Shown here: in pieces, positions 41,649-51,983 of the stretch
Layout: the number at the start of each line of letters is the position of its first letter
Numbering within the stretch: position 1 is the stretch's first letter
Source of the DNA: Bacillus sp. EB106-08-02-XG196
GTDB taxonomy: Bacteria; Bacillota; Bacilli; Bacillales; Cytobacillaceae
DNA length: 64,000 nucleotides
Assembly (NCBI RefSeq): GCF_013396335.1
Contig: NZ_JABWSY010000009.1
Coordinates: 215,234 to 279,233, forward strand
Reading direction: 5' to 3'
Notes under the pieces: generated by a model
Databases searched by the model: none
The model's input: only the letters and a program-made list of their open reading frames with translations
Told to the model about the DNA's origin: nothing
Made by a program: the position numbers and the translations under genes

Positions 41649-44267
41649 TTACTCTTTAACTTTTAGCTTGATATCAAAGCTCTTCCCATAAGAATTCTTG
41701 GAATCAATATGAATTAACGTCTTTTTACTAGAAACGGAAGCCTTAACACCCTTGCTCGCTTCTACCACTGCAGGGTGCGGGAGTTCCACCTCCAGCTTCA
41801 TCTTATCAAGACTGAAGGTCGGGTCGGAAACAGCAATCGTCACAATATCCCCATCTTTTTTCACAAGAATCGATGCCGGATTATAGGAAGTTACATTACT
41901 TACACTTCTCTTTTTGTCACCAAAGAAATTGAACCCTTTCAACCCAAGATTAACATGTTCAACAGCATGTACATCCTCCGTATTAGACAAGATCTTCACA
42001 CCTGGACTATTCGCATATTCCTCCGTATCTGCTTCATTGAAATTAGGCAAAATCACATAGGCATATTTCGCATTTTGCGGATTTGTTCCATGCTCCAGTC
42101 CTAATGTAAAGAAGTTCTCCGTAATCTTGGTGTCCGGGTTGGGAGTACGGATTTTTTTAAGGCTTTCCGTCACCGTATTTGTTGAAACATTGATGCTGGA
42201 GGATTCAGGAAAGTAATACCCTACCTTACTTGCTTCCTCATCGGTTTTAAAATTCAGCCATTTTAACTCGTATTGGCCATTTTCAGGATCCGTTAATACT
42301 TGATCATCATACGTTTCCCCTGTAATGGAACTGGTTTCGTTGCTGTCAAACATCCGGTTATCAATGGTGGAAATAACCTCTCGTCCCAACTGATCCTTAA
42401 TACCAGATCCAAGTAAAATAATTTCATCATCAAACATAAACGCCGATTTATTCGCTTCGGCATTTTTATATGCGACAAAATCGTCAGGCAGTATCCCTTT
42501 CTGTTTATCGCGATAGCCAATCTCATCCCCAAGCTGAATACCTGTTACCCCGTATTTCCCCAGCTTTACCCCGCCGGAATACTTATTCGTTCCTACTGGA
42601 AAATAAACATAATCATTTTGCGACACTGAGGATGCAAAGAAATTTAATGGATGATTGGTATTTTCATAGTAAGCCTTTCCATACAGCTCAGGAATGGTTT
42701 TTCTCTCCTCAACAGGTACAGTTGTTCCCGGAAGCTTATAAGGGCCAATAGTTGCAAAATAATTAGCCCCAAATGATTTCGTTTGATTCCTTCCTGATAA
42801 ATATAAGTAATACGCGCCATCACCTTGGAACCATGGCATTAAATTTTCGCCGCTCATATACTCATATTTGCTGATTCGGTCAGAGCTTCTTGAAAAAGCA
42901 AACGCATAGGAGTCTCTTAAATGGACCGTTTTATCCATTAAATTAAAGGCATAATGATTTTCTTCGGCAATCGCGTTTTTAGCCTCAACGTTGGAATCCA
43001 CGATCAGGTTATTATACTGTACCACAGCTAAATTAGAAGTGAAGGATCCCGTATTAATAGTCCCTTTCGTAGTTTGAGCAATATATTTAATGTGAGATTT
43101 TAATTGCTGACTGTCTTCTTCATTCAAGTAGTTCGTTAAATCAACCATTGCTTCGACGATACCATTGACATCCGCATACCCGGTTCCTGTTCTTGAAACC
43201 GCCCGGCCTTTGACGATTTCCATCATATACCCTTCAAAAATAACCGGTGAGAAGCCTTGATATAACCAATTTTTGACGGTTGGAACCAATATGTCTTTCG
43301 GATTGTATGAACTATCGTCCAGAATTTTCATCGTTTGGATAATTCGATTGATCAGGACTTTCCCGTAAGAACCCGTATAGGCAACCCGGTGGTGCTGAAT
43401 AAAGGAGCCATCCTCATAAAATCCATCCGTATTCCCATTTACAATATGATCAGGGTCGATTGTTTGAAAAACAGTCAGGATATTGGCCACTGCCTTTGAT
43501 ACCCGCTGCCCGTCTCCTGTAATTGCCCCTTGGATAATTCGATTTGTGGCGATATCGGCAAGATTGGCGCCTGTATGTTGACGGGCCGTTAAATCAATAT
43601 CCCCGTCTTTTCCGTTCCTTAAGTATAAATCCATCGAGTTCGCATAGGCGTTAATCAGTTCCGGTTTTTGGCTTTTAATCTCATCCTCTAACAAAAGTAA
43701 GATTTTCGAAATATGATTCGGGGCACCTATTTCCCATTCATACCAATTCCCGTAATAACCCTTTTCTTGGTCGGCAAAGTGATTAGCATACAGCCAATCC
43801 AGCCCTTCAATGATTTTATTGATCATTTCCACATTCTCGTAAAAGTTAAATCCGGTTTGGCTAGGGTCTTTATAGGATTTGGCAGCTAGTGCCATTTGGT
43901 ATAAATACAAATAGGAGTTGGCTAGATTTTTCGGATCTTGGCCAAGTGTGACATCTTTGAACAGACCTTGTCCCCTTTCCTCGCTAGGAAGGAACGAGTC
44001 GAGCCTATCATTGGCCGTTTTGTGGACTGAATTGATTTTACTAGCTAACAATGGGTCAGAATTCAAGCTTTCAGTACCAACCAGATACTTTCTAAAGTTC
44101 TCCTTTAATTGATTGAGTTCATTTACAGATTCTGCAGAATTTGCCACGGTGGAAGCTGCCGACGTTTCAGAGGCATGAACGGAGTTGTTGGTATCTAGTG
44201 CCGAAACAGATAAAAAGGTTGTTAGTGTCAATGATGTTGCCAAAATTTTCTTTAAATTTTTTACCAT
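41649..44267 (-). CDS. PL8 family polysaccharide lyase (hyaluronate/chondroitin lyase), single module
   Basis: A secreted 872-residue lyase that breaks glycosaminoglycan chains by beta-elimination. A signal peptide covers about residues 1-32. The PL8 features are NWYEWEIG (about 174-181), Asn235 in TGANLADIA, His292 in SFIQHHRVAYTG, and Tyr301 in YTGSYG. A 7-residue insertion lengthens the Asn-to-His spacing to 57, from the 50 seen in the S. pneumoniae enzyme. C-terminal beta domains follow. It lies at the end of the ABC-transporter operon and has no wall anchor or carbohydrate-binding module. Product: unsaturated disaccharides. Confidence 0.92.
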   Translation of the reverse strand: MVKNLKKILATSLTLTTFLSVSALDTNNSVHASETSAASTVANSAESVNELNQLKENFRKYLVGTESLNSDPLLASKINSVHKTANDRLDSFLPSEERGQGLFKDVTLGQDPKNLANSYLYLYQMALAAKSYKDPSQTGFNFYENVEMINKIIEGLDWLYANHFADQEKGYYGNWYEWEIGAPNHISKILLLLEDEIKSQKPELINAYANSMDLYLRNGKDGDIDLTARQHTGANLADIATNRIIQGAITGDGQRVSKAVANILTVFQTIDPDHIVNGNTDGFYEDGSFIQHHRVAYTGSYGKVLINRIIQTMKILDDSSYNPKDILVPTVKNWLYQGFSPVIFEGYMMEIVKGRAVSRTGTGYADVNGIVEAMVDLTNYLNEEDSQQLKSHIKYIAQTTKGTINTGSFTSNLAVVQYNNLIVDSNVEAKNAIAEENHYAFNLMDKTVHLRDSYAFAFSRSSDRISKYEYMSGENLMPWFQGDGAYYLYLSGRNQTKSFGANYFATIGPYKLPGTTVPVEERKTIPELYGKAYYENTNHPLNFFASSVSQNDYVYFPVGTNKYSGGVKLGKYGVTGIQLGDEIGYRDKQKGILPDDFVAYKNAEANKSAFMFDDEIILLGSGIKDQLGREVISTIDNRMFDSNETSSITGETYDDQVLTDPENGQYELKWLNFKTDEEASKVGYYFPESSSINVSTNTVTESLKKIRTPNPDTKITENFFTLGLEHGTNPQNAKYAYVILPNFNEADTEEYANSPGVKILSNTEDVHAVEHVNLGLKGFNFFGDKKRSVSNVTSYNPASILVKKDGDIVTIAVSDPTFSLDKMKLEVELPHPAVVEASKGVKASVSSKKTLIHIDSKNSYGKSFDIKLKVKE

Positions 44268-44320
44268 ACATACACCATCCTATTGATATTTTTTATGTAC
44301 CAAGGGCACATAGCACAATG

Positions 44321-44932
44321 TTAATTAGCGGCCGTTTGGTAATTGGTTTGAACTTTTTTCTCCTTATGAAACCCCTTTGATACTAGAGCATAAATTAGAT
44401 AGGCAGCAATGCTAAAAACTAACATCGAGGCCGCTGGAAAAAAAAATATGAGCCCCACTGTACCGGCAATCATCACGAGAGAAAGAAGCATAAAGTGAGG
44501 AATTCCAATCGAAAGCAGCATGGCATTCTTGATAGCTTCTTTCCAAGACACTCGGTAATGAACGATGACGGGAAAAATCGATATCGATGCAAACAGATAA
44601 ACAATACTTAAAAGGAAGAAAACCGCAAATAGTACGTATTTTAGGTTTGATTGCATCTGATTGGTGATGATAAAATCACCGATAAGCAAAAAGGTAAAGA
44701 CGATCCATAAAATGCCAAGAACGAAGCTTTGTTTAAAATTCGCCTTTAAATGGCGGAAAAAAGCAGAAAATACTTTAATATCATTTTCCTTCTGCCACTC
44801 CCGGACTACACCAAACAAAGCGGTTGTCGCTGGAAATATGGTTAGAATCGGAAGGCATACCACCAGCCATAAAAGATTCAATATAAAGGCATTCATGATA
44901 AACTCCATTGTTCGATATAGCTTCCCATCCAT
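44321..44932 (-). CDS. YesL/DUF624 family membrane protein
   Basis: A 203-residue membrane protein of the DUF624 family, often found beside ABC sugar importers in bacilli (YesL). About five hydrophobic segments alternate with basic loops. The hallmark segment is NLLWLVVCLPILTIFPATTALFGV (positions about 20-43). An AAAGGGG ribosome site precedes ATG 44932; the frame is open further upstream, but that region lacks a ribosome site. The role is unknown; it may assist uptake or signalling for oligosaccharide use. Confidence 0.85.
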   Translation of the reverse strand: MDGKLYRTMEFIMNAFILNLLWLVVCLPILTIFPATTALFGVVREWQKENDIKVFSAFFRHLKANFKQSFVLGILWIVFTFLLIGDFIITNQMQSNLKYVLFAVFFLLSIVYLFASISIFPVIVHYRVSWKEAIKNAMLLSIGIPHFMLLSLVMIAGTVGLIFFFPAASMLVFSIAAYLIYALVSKGFHKEKKVQTNYQTAAN

Positions 44933-45008
44933 ATCATCATTTCCCCTTTCAAATCCTAAAGGAAAGGAAACGCCAACACCTCTTGGACGTTTCCATATCC
45001 CGAATACC

Positions 45009-46208
45009 TTACCAGTACATTTTCCAATCCTTAACAAGTCGAATTAATGCCTCAAAATAATAGTAGTCACCCCAGATACAGCTTTCATCCACACCACGGC
45101 CGCCAGCTTTATAGTATACGGCGTGCTTAAGGATTCCGTTTGCCTCACTATCGATATCAGTCCGATAGTTTTCATATAATGACTGCACCATCTTTAAAGC
45201 AGCATTTTCATAGATTTCTTTTTCAGGATCAGTAAGTGGTAAATATTTCACCATCTCAAGCAGTCCACATACCGTGATTGCAGCTGCAGAGCTGTCCCTT
45301 TCTTCATCACCTTCGGTAAAAATCAAATCCCAGTAGCAAATCTCGTCTTCCGGTAAACGGTTCAAATAATAGTTTGTCACTTTTTTTGCTAAATCGACTA
45401 AACTCCAATCACCGGTGTAATTGTAGCTGAGCGGGAAACCGTAGATCCCCCATGCTTGTCCGCGGGCCCAGCAGGAGTCATCCGAAAATCCTTGGTGGGT
45501 ATTGCCGTACAATGGTTCACCAGTCTCCGGATCCATGTAATACGTATGGAAAGTGGAGGCGTCCTGTCTAACAATATATTTCGCTGCCTGCTTGATATGG
45601 GTCTCGGCGATTTCTCGATAGATCGGTTTTCCAGTCACTTCTGACGCCCAGTAAAGGAGCGGAAGATTCATGTTGCAGTCAATAATCATTCTGCCTCGCT
45701 CTTTTGGATCATTTAGATTGCCCCACGCCTGAATAATTCCTGCTTTATCGTAATAGCGGGTAATTAACAAATCAGCTGCCTTTAATGCGATATCCTTTGC
45801 TTCTTCATTTCCGGTAAGCTTATATGCGCTGACACAGCTTAGTGTGTATAAGAAGCCTAGGTCATGGTGGTCAACCTCGATTCGTTTTTCTAGACGTTCT
45901 TTAAAACTTTGAATCTGCTTCTCTGCAACTTTCCGGTATTTTTCATCCCCTGTGTATTCATAAGCGAGCCAGAGCATACCCGTCCAAAAACTTGTGGTCC
46001 ACTCTACATTTTCAATCGGAGGATAGACAAGATTTACACTGTTGGAATCAGGAAATTTATCTGTAAATACATCTAGGCTTTGATCGATTTTAGCCAAAAC
46101 ATGCCCAATTGCTTTTTCAACAAAAGCACGGTCTACAGCAGGTCCTTTCGTAAAGCGTAAACTATTCTTAATTTCTTCCATGCGTACTTCTTCAACTAAT
46201 ACAGTCAT
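45009..46208 (-). CDS. Unsaturated glucuronyl hydrolase, GH88
   Basis: Hydrolyses unsaturated glycosaminoglycan disaccharides made by PL8 lyases, releasing the 4,5-unsaturated uronic acid, through hydration of the double bond. The 399-residue protein has a six-hairpin barrel. The two key aspartates occur as HHD (Asp116) and IIDCNMN (Asp177). Their 61-residue spacing equals that of Asp88 and Asp149 in the Bacillus sp. GL1 enzyme. Other motifs: NVEWTTSFWTGM, SCWARGQAWGIYGF. No signal peptide: cytoplasmic. The GGAGAATT ribosome site sets ATG 46208, which overlaps the sulfatase stop by four bases. Confidence 0.93.
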   Translation of the reverse strand: MTVLVEEVRMEEIKNSLRFTKGPAVDRAFVEKAIGHVLAKIDQSLDVFTDKFPDSNSVNLVYPPIENVEWTTSFWTGMLWLAYEYTGDEKYRKVAEKQIQSFKERLEKRIEVDHHDLGFLYTLSCVSAYKLTGNEEAKDIALKAADLLITRYYDKAGIIQAWGNLNDPKERGRMIIDCNMNLPLLYWASEVTGKPIYREIAETHIKQAAKYIVRQDASTFHTYYMDPETGEPLYGNTHQGFSDDSCWARGQAWGIYGFPLSYNYTGDWSLVDLAKKVTNYYLNRLPEDEICYWDLIFTEGDEERDSSAAAITVCGLLEMVKYLPLTDPEKEIYENAALKMVQSLYENYRTDIDSEANGILKHAVYYKAGGRGVDESCIWGDYYYFEALIRLVKDWKMYW

Positions 46209-47638
46209 TTGCAATTCTCCTCTAGTTTGTAATAAAATGGGTCGTTCATATCTTTCAGCCAGTGATGCAGCTTCCATTCAAGTTCCTCTGCAATCCGATG
46301 TTTGAAAGGATTTTCGATTTTCTCTGGATGTAACTGATATTTATCCCTTTTCAAATCGTATAACAAGCGAACACTTTCGTCTTCAGGGGAATAACCATGG
46401 TGAATAACATAGGTAAATTCGTCTGTTCGAATGGCTCTCCATCCAAATTGGCGATTATCCAGTCCAGCCTCACGAAACGCTTCAATCGCTTCCTTTCTTC
46501 CAGGATAAGCACTAATAAACGCTTCCTTTGGACCGCCAGTTTGTTGGTTTACGATGAAGTCCGATAAATCAATCCCCTCAATCGTTCTAGGAATCTCTAA
46601 ATCAAGAAAACTAAGCAAAGTCGGCATAATATCAACAGTATTAAGTAAAAGGTCTGTCCGCATTTTTGGAATTACATTCGGCCAGCGAATACAAAATGGG
46701 ACACCAATCGATTCCTCAAACCATACATGCTTTGCCATCAGACCATGGGAACCCATCATTTCACCGTGATCCGAAGTCAAAACAACAATGGTGTTCTCAT
46801 CTAGCTTTTCTGATTTTAATAATTGTAAAACTCTCTCAAATTGATCATCAATTCCTGAGATCGCAGCAAAGTAATTCAATTGTTTTTCCTTTAATTCTTC
46901 AATGCCGCCGTCCACTGTTTCTCCAGTATGAACGGAGAAGCTGCAATGGGTGACATTTTTACGAAGTGTGATTTGATCCCTGTTATATAGCGCCTTATAT
47001 TTTTCTGGTACTTGATCAAATGGGCTATGTGGCGGATTCCAGGATAAAAATAAGGCAAACGGCTGATCGCTGGTTCGGTTTTGGATAAATGTTAGTGCTT
47101 GGTCTGTTTCATGTTCGACGGACCATTGGTTTACCTTAATTTTCTTCGGGCTATCCTGCCAGTAATGCGGTGAGAGATGCTCATCCCAAGCACCATATGA
47201 ATACCAGAATTGGAATCCTTGTCGTTTCGGTCCAGGAGGTGTATACGCATCCCACCCTTCTGCACCGGATTCCGGCTGTTCCGATACATTTAATTCCGGT
47301 AAATCTAGATGCCACTTTCCGATATATCCCGTCTGATAGCCGTTTTCTTCCAGCACGTCACCAATACTAATTTCATCTGGGCTTAACATAACATCTGCCC
47401 CAACCTTACAGTTCGTATAAACCCCAGTGCTGCTTGGATACCTTCCGGTAAGCAAGGAGGCCCGATGAGGAGAACATAATGGGGAGCAAGTTACGGCATT
47501 AGAAAAGGTCGTCCCTTCACGCACAAATGCGTCGATATTCGGTGTAATTACCTGATCCTCTCCTTCATACCCCACAGCCTGACGGCGCCATTGATCTGCA
47601 AAAATATAGATTAGATTCGGTCTTTGTTGCCTCTCCAT
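46205..47638 (-). CDS. Sulfatase (formylglycine type), second copy
   Basis: A 477-residue cytoplasmic sulfatase. The modification motif C55-S-P-H-R59 (in SPLCSPHRASLLTG) is again the Cys type. Metal-site segments are IFADQWRRQ near residue 12 and VVLTSDHGEMMGSHGLMAKH near residue 273. It has no signal peptide. The stop overlaps the GH88 start by four bases, so desulfation and hydrolysis enzymes are made together. Sequence differs strongly from the other sulfatase, so the two probably remove different sulfate groups. Confidence 0.93.
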   Translation of the reverse strand: MERQQRPNLIYIFADQWRRQAVGYEGEDQVITPNIDAFVREGTTFSNAVTCSPLCSPHRASLLTGRYPSSTGVYTNCKVGADVMLSPDEISIGDVLEENGYQTGYIGKWHLDLPELNVSEQPESGAEGWDAYTPPGPKRQGFQFWYSYGAWDEHLSPHYWQDSPKKIKVNQWSVEHETDQALTFIQNRTSDQPFALFLSWNPPHSPFDQVPEKYKALYNRDQITLRKNVTHCSFSVHTGETVDGGIEELKEKQLNYFAAISGIDDQFERVLQLLKSEKLDENTIVVLTSDHGEMMGSHGLMAKHVWFEESIGVPFCIRWPNVIPKMRTDLLLNTVDIMPTLLSFLDLEIPRTIEGIDLSDFIVNQQTGGPKEAFISAYPGRKEAIEAFREAGLDNRQFGWRAIRTDEFTYVIHHGYSPEDESVRLLYDLKRDKYQLHPEKIENPFKHRIAEELEWKLHHWLKDMNDPFYYKLEENCK

Positions 47639-47657
47639 GGTCTCTCTCCTTTTGTAT

Positions 47658-50600
47658 TTATCGAATTGAATTCGGGCTATTCCCTTTTTTGCTAGGAATC
47701 ATTTTTAATTTGGCGATGAATGATTTCCCGTAAGACTGCTGGACATTCACTTTCAACTTAATCGAAGGCTTCGTTTGTAACACTTGGATATTTTCGTCTG
47801 CCTCGAGTACCTTAAAGGCTTTTCCATCAAAATCGACATCAATCCAGCCTTTGTTCTGCATCGTTGGGTCGGAAACGGCTAGCGTCAGCACGCCATCCTT
47901 CTCCTGCATGGTAATAGAAGCTTTTTGATATACCGTTAACGGACCTACTGTTTGCTTTTCATTCAGCCAGAAGTTAGCCCCGATAATATTTTCCTTAACA
48001 TCATGAACCGCTTGGACTCCAGGATCATTTCGTAAAATCGTAATCCCCGGCTGTGCGGCATATTGGCTTGTTTGTTCCTGATTTAAGCCTGGCAGCAGGA
48101 CATAGGCGTACGTTTCATTTGCAGGATTCACACCATGGTCAAACCACATCGTGGCATAGGAACGTGTGATTGGATTCGACGGCCCCCCATAATTGATGTC
48201 CTTCCAAGATCCAGTCTGCTGTTCTTTTTTCACCCTGAGTGTTCTTCCTTCTGGAAAATAGTAACCTATATCAGATCCCGGTACATTCCCTTCAAGGAAT
48301 GCCCACTTGGCCTCAACCGTATGTTGTTGACCCGCGGTTAACTCCGGCTTTTCACCATTGATGAGGAGATTATTCGAGCGGTCTTCACGAATTTTTCGAT
48401 TTTCAACAATACTTTCGATTGTTCGGTTATCATTGCTGCTTATTCCCGAGCCAAGAGCGACAATTTCGTTATCGAACATAAACCATGATTTTTTAGCGGT
48501 TAATGTACTATTCCAGGCCTTATAAGACATACCTGCTGTCCCAAACCGATTTAACGTGGAACCACCTGTCCAGGACTCACTTGAATTGTGCTCTCCACTT
48601 CCATTTGCTCGTTTTATTGTATCAATAGTTGTTCCCGGCATCCGATATGGGTCAACAGTCGGCCAGAAATCATCGCTGTATTGCGCGAGATCGGCATTAT
48701 ACAAATAGGTCATCCCTTCACCTGTGTACCAGCCTTTTCGATTTTCGTCATTCATATCCTCATAGTTTTGAATCCGGTTTGAATACATACTGATTCCGAA
48801 AGTGTAACCCGGTTTTCTATGAACAACACGGTCCATTGAGGCAAATGTTTTATGGAAATCAAGTTCTCCCCTTGGGATGATATCTTGATTTTCTAACAGG
48901 TTTTTAGCCAAAACCATATCACGGAAACTGCTTGCATTTGAAAAATAATCTAGTTGTGTATCTTCTTGAAGCCAATTTTTAGCCATACTTTTATATTTTT
49001 CTGCATATGGTTCTGGAGCAAATTGCGCCATTCGAATTACAGTCTTAATGATGCTGTGACCCGCTTGATGATCCTGCAGGAAATCACGTGAAATTGCTCT
49101 TCCCCTTACCATATCCATCAAGGCACCTTTGTACATAAATGGTTCAAATGCATCTTCAATCCAGTTATAAACATTCGATACCTTAGGGTCCGTTACACTC
49201 CAAGTTGAACCACTCAATAAATCCAGCATCTCCGTTAACCCCTCGATTAACACAATGCCATAAGAACCGGTGTAAGCAATATCCTCATGCTGCACAAACG
49301 AACCATCTTCATAAAAACCATCGCCTGACGCCACGTTTTCAAAGGTTTGACTTAGGGCGTCCCTGGCAGCAGCGATTTTCACCTCATCCTTCACGAGTAC
49401 ACCACGGACTCCGACAACCTTACTGACGTCAAATCTGTTGGCGCCGACGGCTTCCCGGAAGTTGTTCGGTGTAGTTGCTCCTGATTTCGTTGGATCCGGC
49501 TGAAAATGATCCACGACCTTCAAGTAGCGGTGGATCGTTTCTTGATCCAAATAATCATATAAAAGCACCATGATGCTGTTTAATTCATTCGGTACACCAA
49601 TTTCCCAATTCCACCAATTGCTATACTGGGCAATCGATTCATTATATTGATTCTGATACAGCCACTCTAGTGCATCTTTGATATCCTTGAGTAATTGTGG
49701 ATTTCGATAAAGCGTTGAATGTTCATTCGCAAACGTCTTAGCCATAGTGGTCAAGTTCCGATAATTTGATCGGATATCTGCTGAATTATCGGTGCTCGAG
49801 TATTCATGCCACAAGAAGGTTCGATCAGTATTTTTCACCATGTTTTTCCATAATGCCAGTGTTGTTTTGGTTTGATTGGTAACCATTTGTTTCATTCGTT
49901 CATTAGAAGCATCGTAAAAATCAAGACTGGTCATTTGGCTTTCCCACTTATAACGTAACACGTCATATTCATCCTGTTCCCAAGCCGAGATGGTTAGTTG
50001 AGTTACACTTTTTATGCTGCCATCCATTGTCTCAGCAGTGATGATGACGCTTCCTTCGGACTTGGCCTCTACCAGACCATTCTGTATGGAAGCTACACTT
50101 TCATTGGAAGAACGCCAAACCAACTTTTCCCTATCGGCATTTTCAGGCGAAACATTTGCTTGAAGTAAACGAACTTGCCCGGCTTCAAGCTGCATTTGTT
50201 TCGGTTGGATTTCAATCGCCTCAATGGCCGGCCGTCCAACCGCTTCATTTTTCAACACCTTGACCATGCTGCTGGCAGACAGTCGATTATCCGTGATTGC
50301 CATAATCACTGCCTCCCCGGCTCTCACTCCGGTAACCCTACCGTTATCCACTTTAGCAACCGACTCATCGGTGGAAAACCAAGAAATCGTTGAGCTTGCG
50401 TCGGCAGGCTCTAGTCTGACATTTATTTCAGCAGTCTCATTCTCTAGAATTGTTACTTCCTTATTTTCAATCTCAATCGAGGTTGCCGGATCAATTAATA
50501 GTAGGGAAACATCATCGAACATAGCCGTTCCAGTCCCGGTTTCAAAGAAAAGCTGTACCCGAATACTATCTACATTTGCTGGGAGCTCTACATCCATTTT

Positions 50601-51071
50601 GATCTCGGACCAATCATGGGTGCCCGTTAAGCGGGAGGAGTAAAGGAGTTCAAGTTGTTGCTTTCCCTCAAACGTTGTCACTCTCATTCGTGCTCCCTGT
50701 CCGCTGACAATATTATCTGTCTTTATCCAGGTACTTAGTTGATATGTTTTGCCACCTTTTACGACTACATCTTGAGACACTGCAGCTCGGGCGTTCTGGG
50801 AAGCCTTAATTTTCAATCCATACTTACCTGTACGGCTTGCTTCCTCAGAAATTGAAACAACAGGACTTCCAGTTGGCTTCCACACGCTCCAACTGGCTGC
50901 GCCTAATTGGTCCCATCCTGACGCAGCACCTTTGGTTTCTTCAAATCCTGCATTGACCAAACGATTAGCGTTATCATCAGCAAATATCAAAGGTGCATTT
51001 ACAGTCAAAGAAATAATTAACGTTAAAATTATCAGGACAGATAATCCTTTTTTAGGTGTTTTGTTCATCAT
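47658..51071 (-). CDS. Modular secreted PL8 lyase with CBM-like and Big2 domains
   Basis: An 1137-residue secreted protein. A signal peptide (first about 30 residues) is followed by a beta-sandwich carbohydrate-binding-like module (about 35-190, NAGFEET start). Two bacterial Ig-like group 2 domains follow (about 195-275 and 285-365, each with the SxD/NESVA(K/S)xxNGxVxxxxxG pattern). The PL8 catalytic part begins near 370: NWWNWEIG, Asn545 in GANRFDV, His595 in SFVQHEDI, Tyr604 in YTGSYG, with the standard 50-residue Asn-His spacing. The GGGAGTGAA ribosome site favours 51071 (or 51068), not the upstream overlapping ATG 51086. It probably starts degradation of polymer outside the cell. Confidence 0.92.
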   Translation of the reverse strand: MMNKTPKKGLSVLIILTLIISLTVNAPLIFADDNANRLVNAGFEETKGAASGWDQLGAASWSVWKPTGSPVVSISEEASRTGKYGLKIKASQNARAAVSQDVVVKGGKTYQLSTWIKTDNIVSGQGARMRVTTFEGKQQLELLYSSRLTGTHDWSEIKMDVELPANVDSIRVQLFFETGTGTAMFDDVSLLLIDPATSIEIENKEVTILENETAEINVRLEPADASSTISWFSTDESVAKVDNGRVTGVRAGEAVIMAITDNRLSASSMVKVLKNEAVGRPAIEAIEIQPKQMQLEAGQVRLLQANVSPENADREKLVWRSSNESVASIQNGLVEAKSEGSVIITAETMDGSIKSVTQLTISAWEQDEYDVLRYKWESQMTSLDFYDASNERMKQMVTNQTKTTLALWKNMVKNTDRTFLWHEYSSTDNSADIRSNYRNLTTMAKTFANEHSTLYRNPQLLKDIKDALEWLYQNQYNESIAQYSNWWNWEIGVPNELNSIMVLLYDYLDQETIHRYLKVVDHFQPDPTKSGATTPNNFREAVGANRFDVSKVVGVRGVLVKDEVKIAAARDALSQTFENVASGDGFYEDGSFVQHEDIAYTGSYGIVLIEGLTEMLDLLSGSTWSVTDPKVSNVYNWIEDAFEPFMYKGALMDMVRGRAISRDFLQDHQAGHSIIKTVIRMAQFAPEPYAEKYKSMAKNWLQEDTQLDYFSNASSFRDMVLAKNLLENQDIIPRGELDFHKTFASMDRVVHRKPGYTFGISMYSNRIQNYEDMNDENRKGWYTGEGMTYLYNADLAQYSDDFWPTVDPYRMPGTTIDTIKRANGSGEHNSSESWTGGSTLNRFGTAGMSYKAWNSTLTAKKSWFMFDNEIVALGSGISSNDNRTIESIVENRKIREDRSNNLLINGEKPELTAGQQHTVEAKWAFLEGNVPGSDIGYYFPEGRTLRVKKEQQTGSWKDINYGGPSNPITRSYATMWFDHGVNPANETYAYVLLPGLNQEQTSQYAAQPGITILRNDPGVQAVHDVKENIIGANFWLNEKQTVGPLTVYQKASITMQEKDGVLTLAVSDPTMQNKGWIDVDFDGKAFKVLEADENIQVLQTKPSIKLKVNVQQSYGKSFIAKLKMIPSKKGNSPNSIR

Positions 51072-51082
51072 TTCACTCCCTA

Positions 51083-51952
51083 TCATTTTATTCCAGTGTT
51101 GGCCACTCCTTTGATAAAATGGTCCTGGGCCAAGAAGTAAACAATGATGGTTGGTATAACTGCGGATACGGCCGCTGCCATTAATAGAGAATACTCCGTG
51201 TTATATTCGGTAATAAAATGCTGTATACCCAATTGCAAAGTATACAAATGGTCAGAAGTCAGATAGATTAATGGGCCTAAAAAGTCATTCCATGAATGCA
51301 TGAATGAGAATATAACGAGTGTAGCAATCGCCGGTTTAGACAATGGCATAATAATCCGCCAATAAATGCCAAACTCAGTTAAACCATCAATTCTAGCTGC
51401 TTCTAATAACTCATCCGGAATCGATAAGAAAAACTGACGGAATAAGAAAACACCAAAGGGATTAAACGCCCCTAGAATAATAAGTGACCAATGAGAGTTC
51501 ACCAGCCCAAGCTTGCTCATCAGCATAAATTGGGGAATCATCATTACCTGGTAAGGAATCATCATAGTAGCTACATAAATGAAAAATAATTTATTGCTTT
51601 CAGGAAATTTAATTTTCGCAAACGCATACCCCGCAAGGGAACTATTGATAATCACTAATATCGTAGTAATAACCGCAATCTTTAACGTATTCAAATAATA
51701 AAGATGAAACGGAACGGTTGTCCAAACGTCTTTGTAATTGTCCCACCGGAAGGTTTCTGGAATCCACTTTATCGGGAACCCAAAAATCTCTGTTTCTGCT
51801 TTTAATGACGCAGACAACATCCAAACAAATGGCAAAACCATGGCGAGTGAAACAAAAATTACAGCAAGGTACTTTACTATTTTTCCGATTGATATTTTTT
51901 TTCGGCTTTTGGCTTCAGCGGTGTATACAGATGCTTCCGTAGCAAGATTCAT
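51083..51952 (-). CDS. Carbohydrate ABC transporter permease, MalG type
   Basis: A 289-residue inner-membrane permease with six hydrophobic segments. The conserved cytoplasmic EAA loop reads ELLEAARIDGLTEFGIYWRIIMPLSKP near residues 180-210. It pairs with the MalF-type permease upstream and the lipoprotein. The substrate is inferred to be unsaturated oligosaccharides. The start may be ATG 51952 or the ATG nine bases upstream. The stop is 11 bp from the lyase start. No ATPase gene is present in the island, so a shared MsmX-type ATPase elsewhere is implied. Confidence 0.92.
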   Translation of the reverse strand: MNLATEASVYTAEAKSRKKISIGKIVKYLAVIFVSLAMVLPFVWMLSASLKAETEIFGFPIKWIPETFRWDNYKDVWTTVPFHLYYLNTLKIAVITTILVIINSSLAGYAFAKIKFPESNKLFFIYVATMMIPYQVMMIPQFMLMSKLGLVNSHWSLIILGAFNPFGVFLFRQFFLSIPDELLEAARIDGLTEFGIYWRIIMPLSKPAIATLVIFSFMHSWNDFLGPLIYLTSDHLYTLQLGIQHFITEYNTEYSLLMAAAVSAVIPTIIVYFLAQDHFIKGVANTGIK

Positions 51953-51983
51953 AACTTCCATCCGCCTTTCTCTTGATTTTTCA

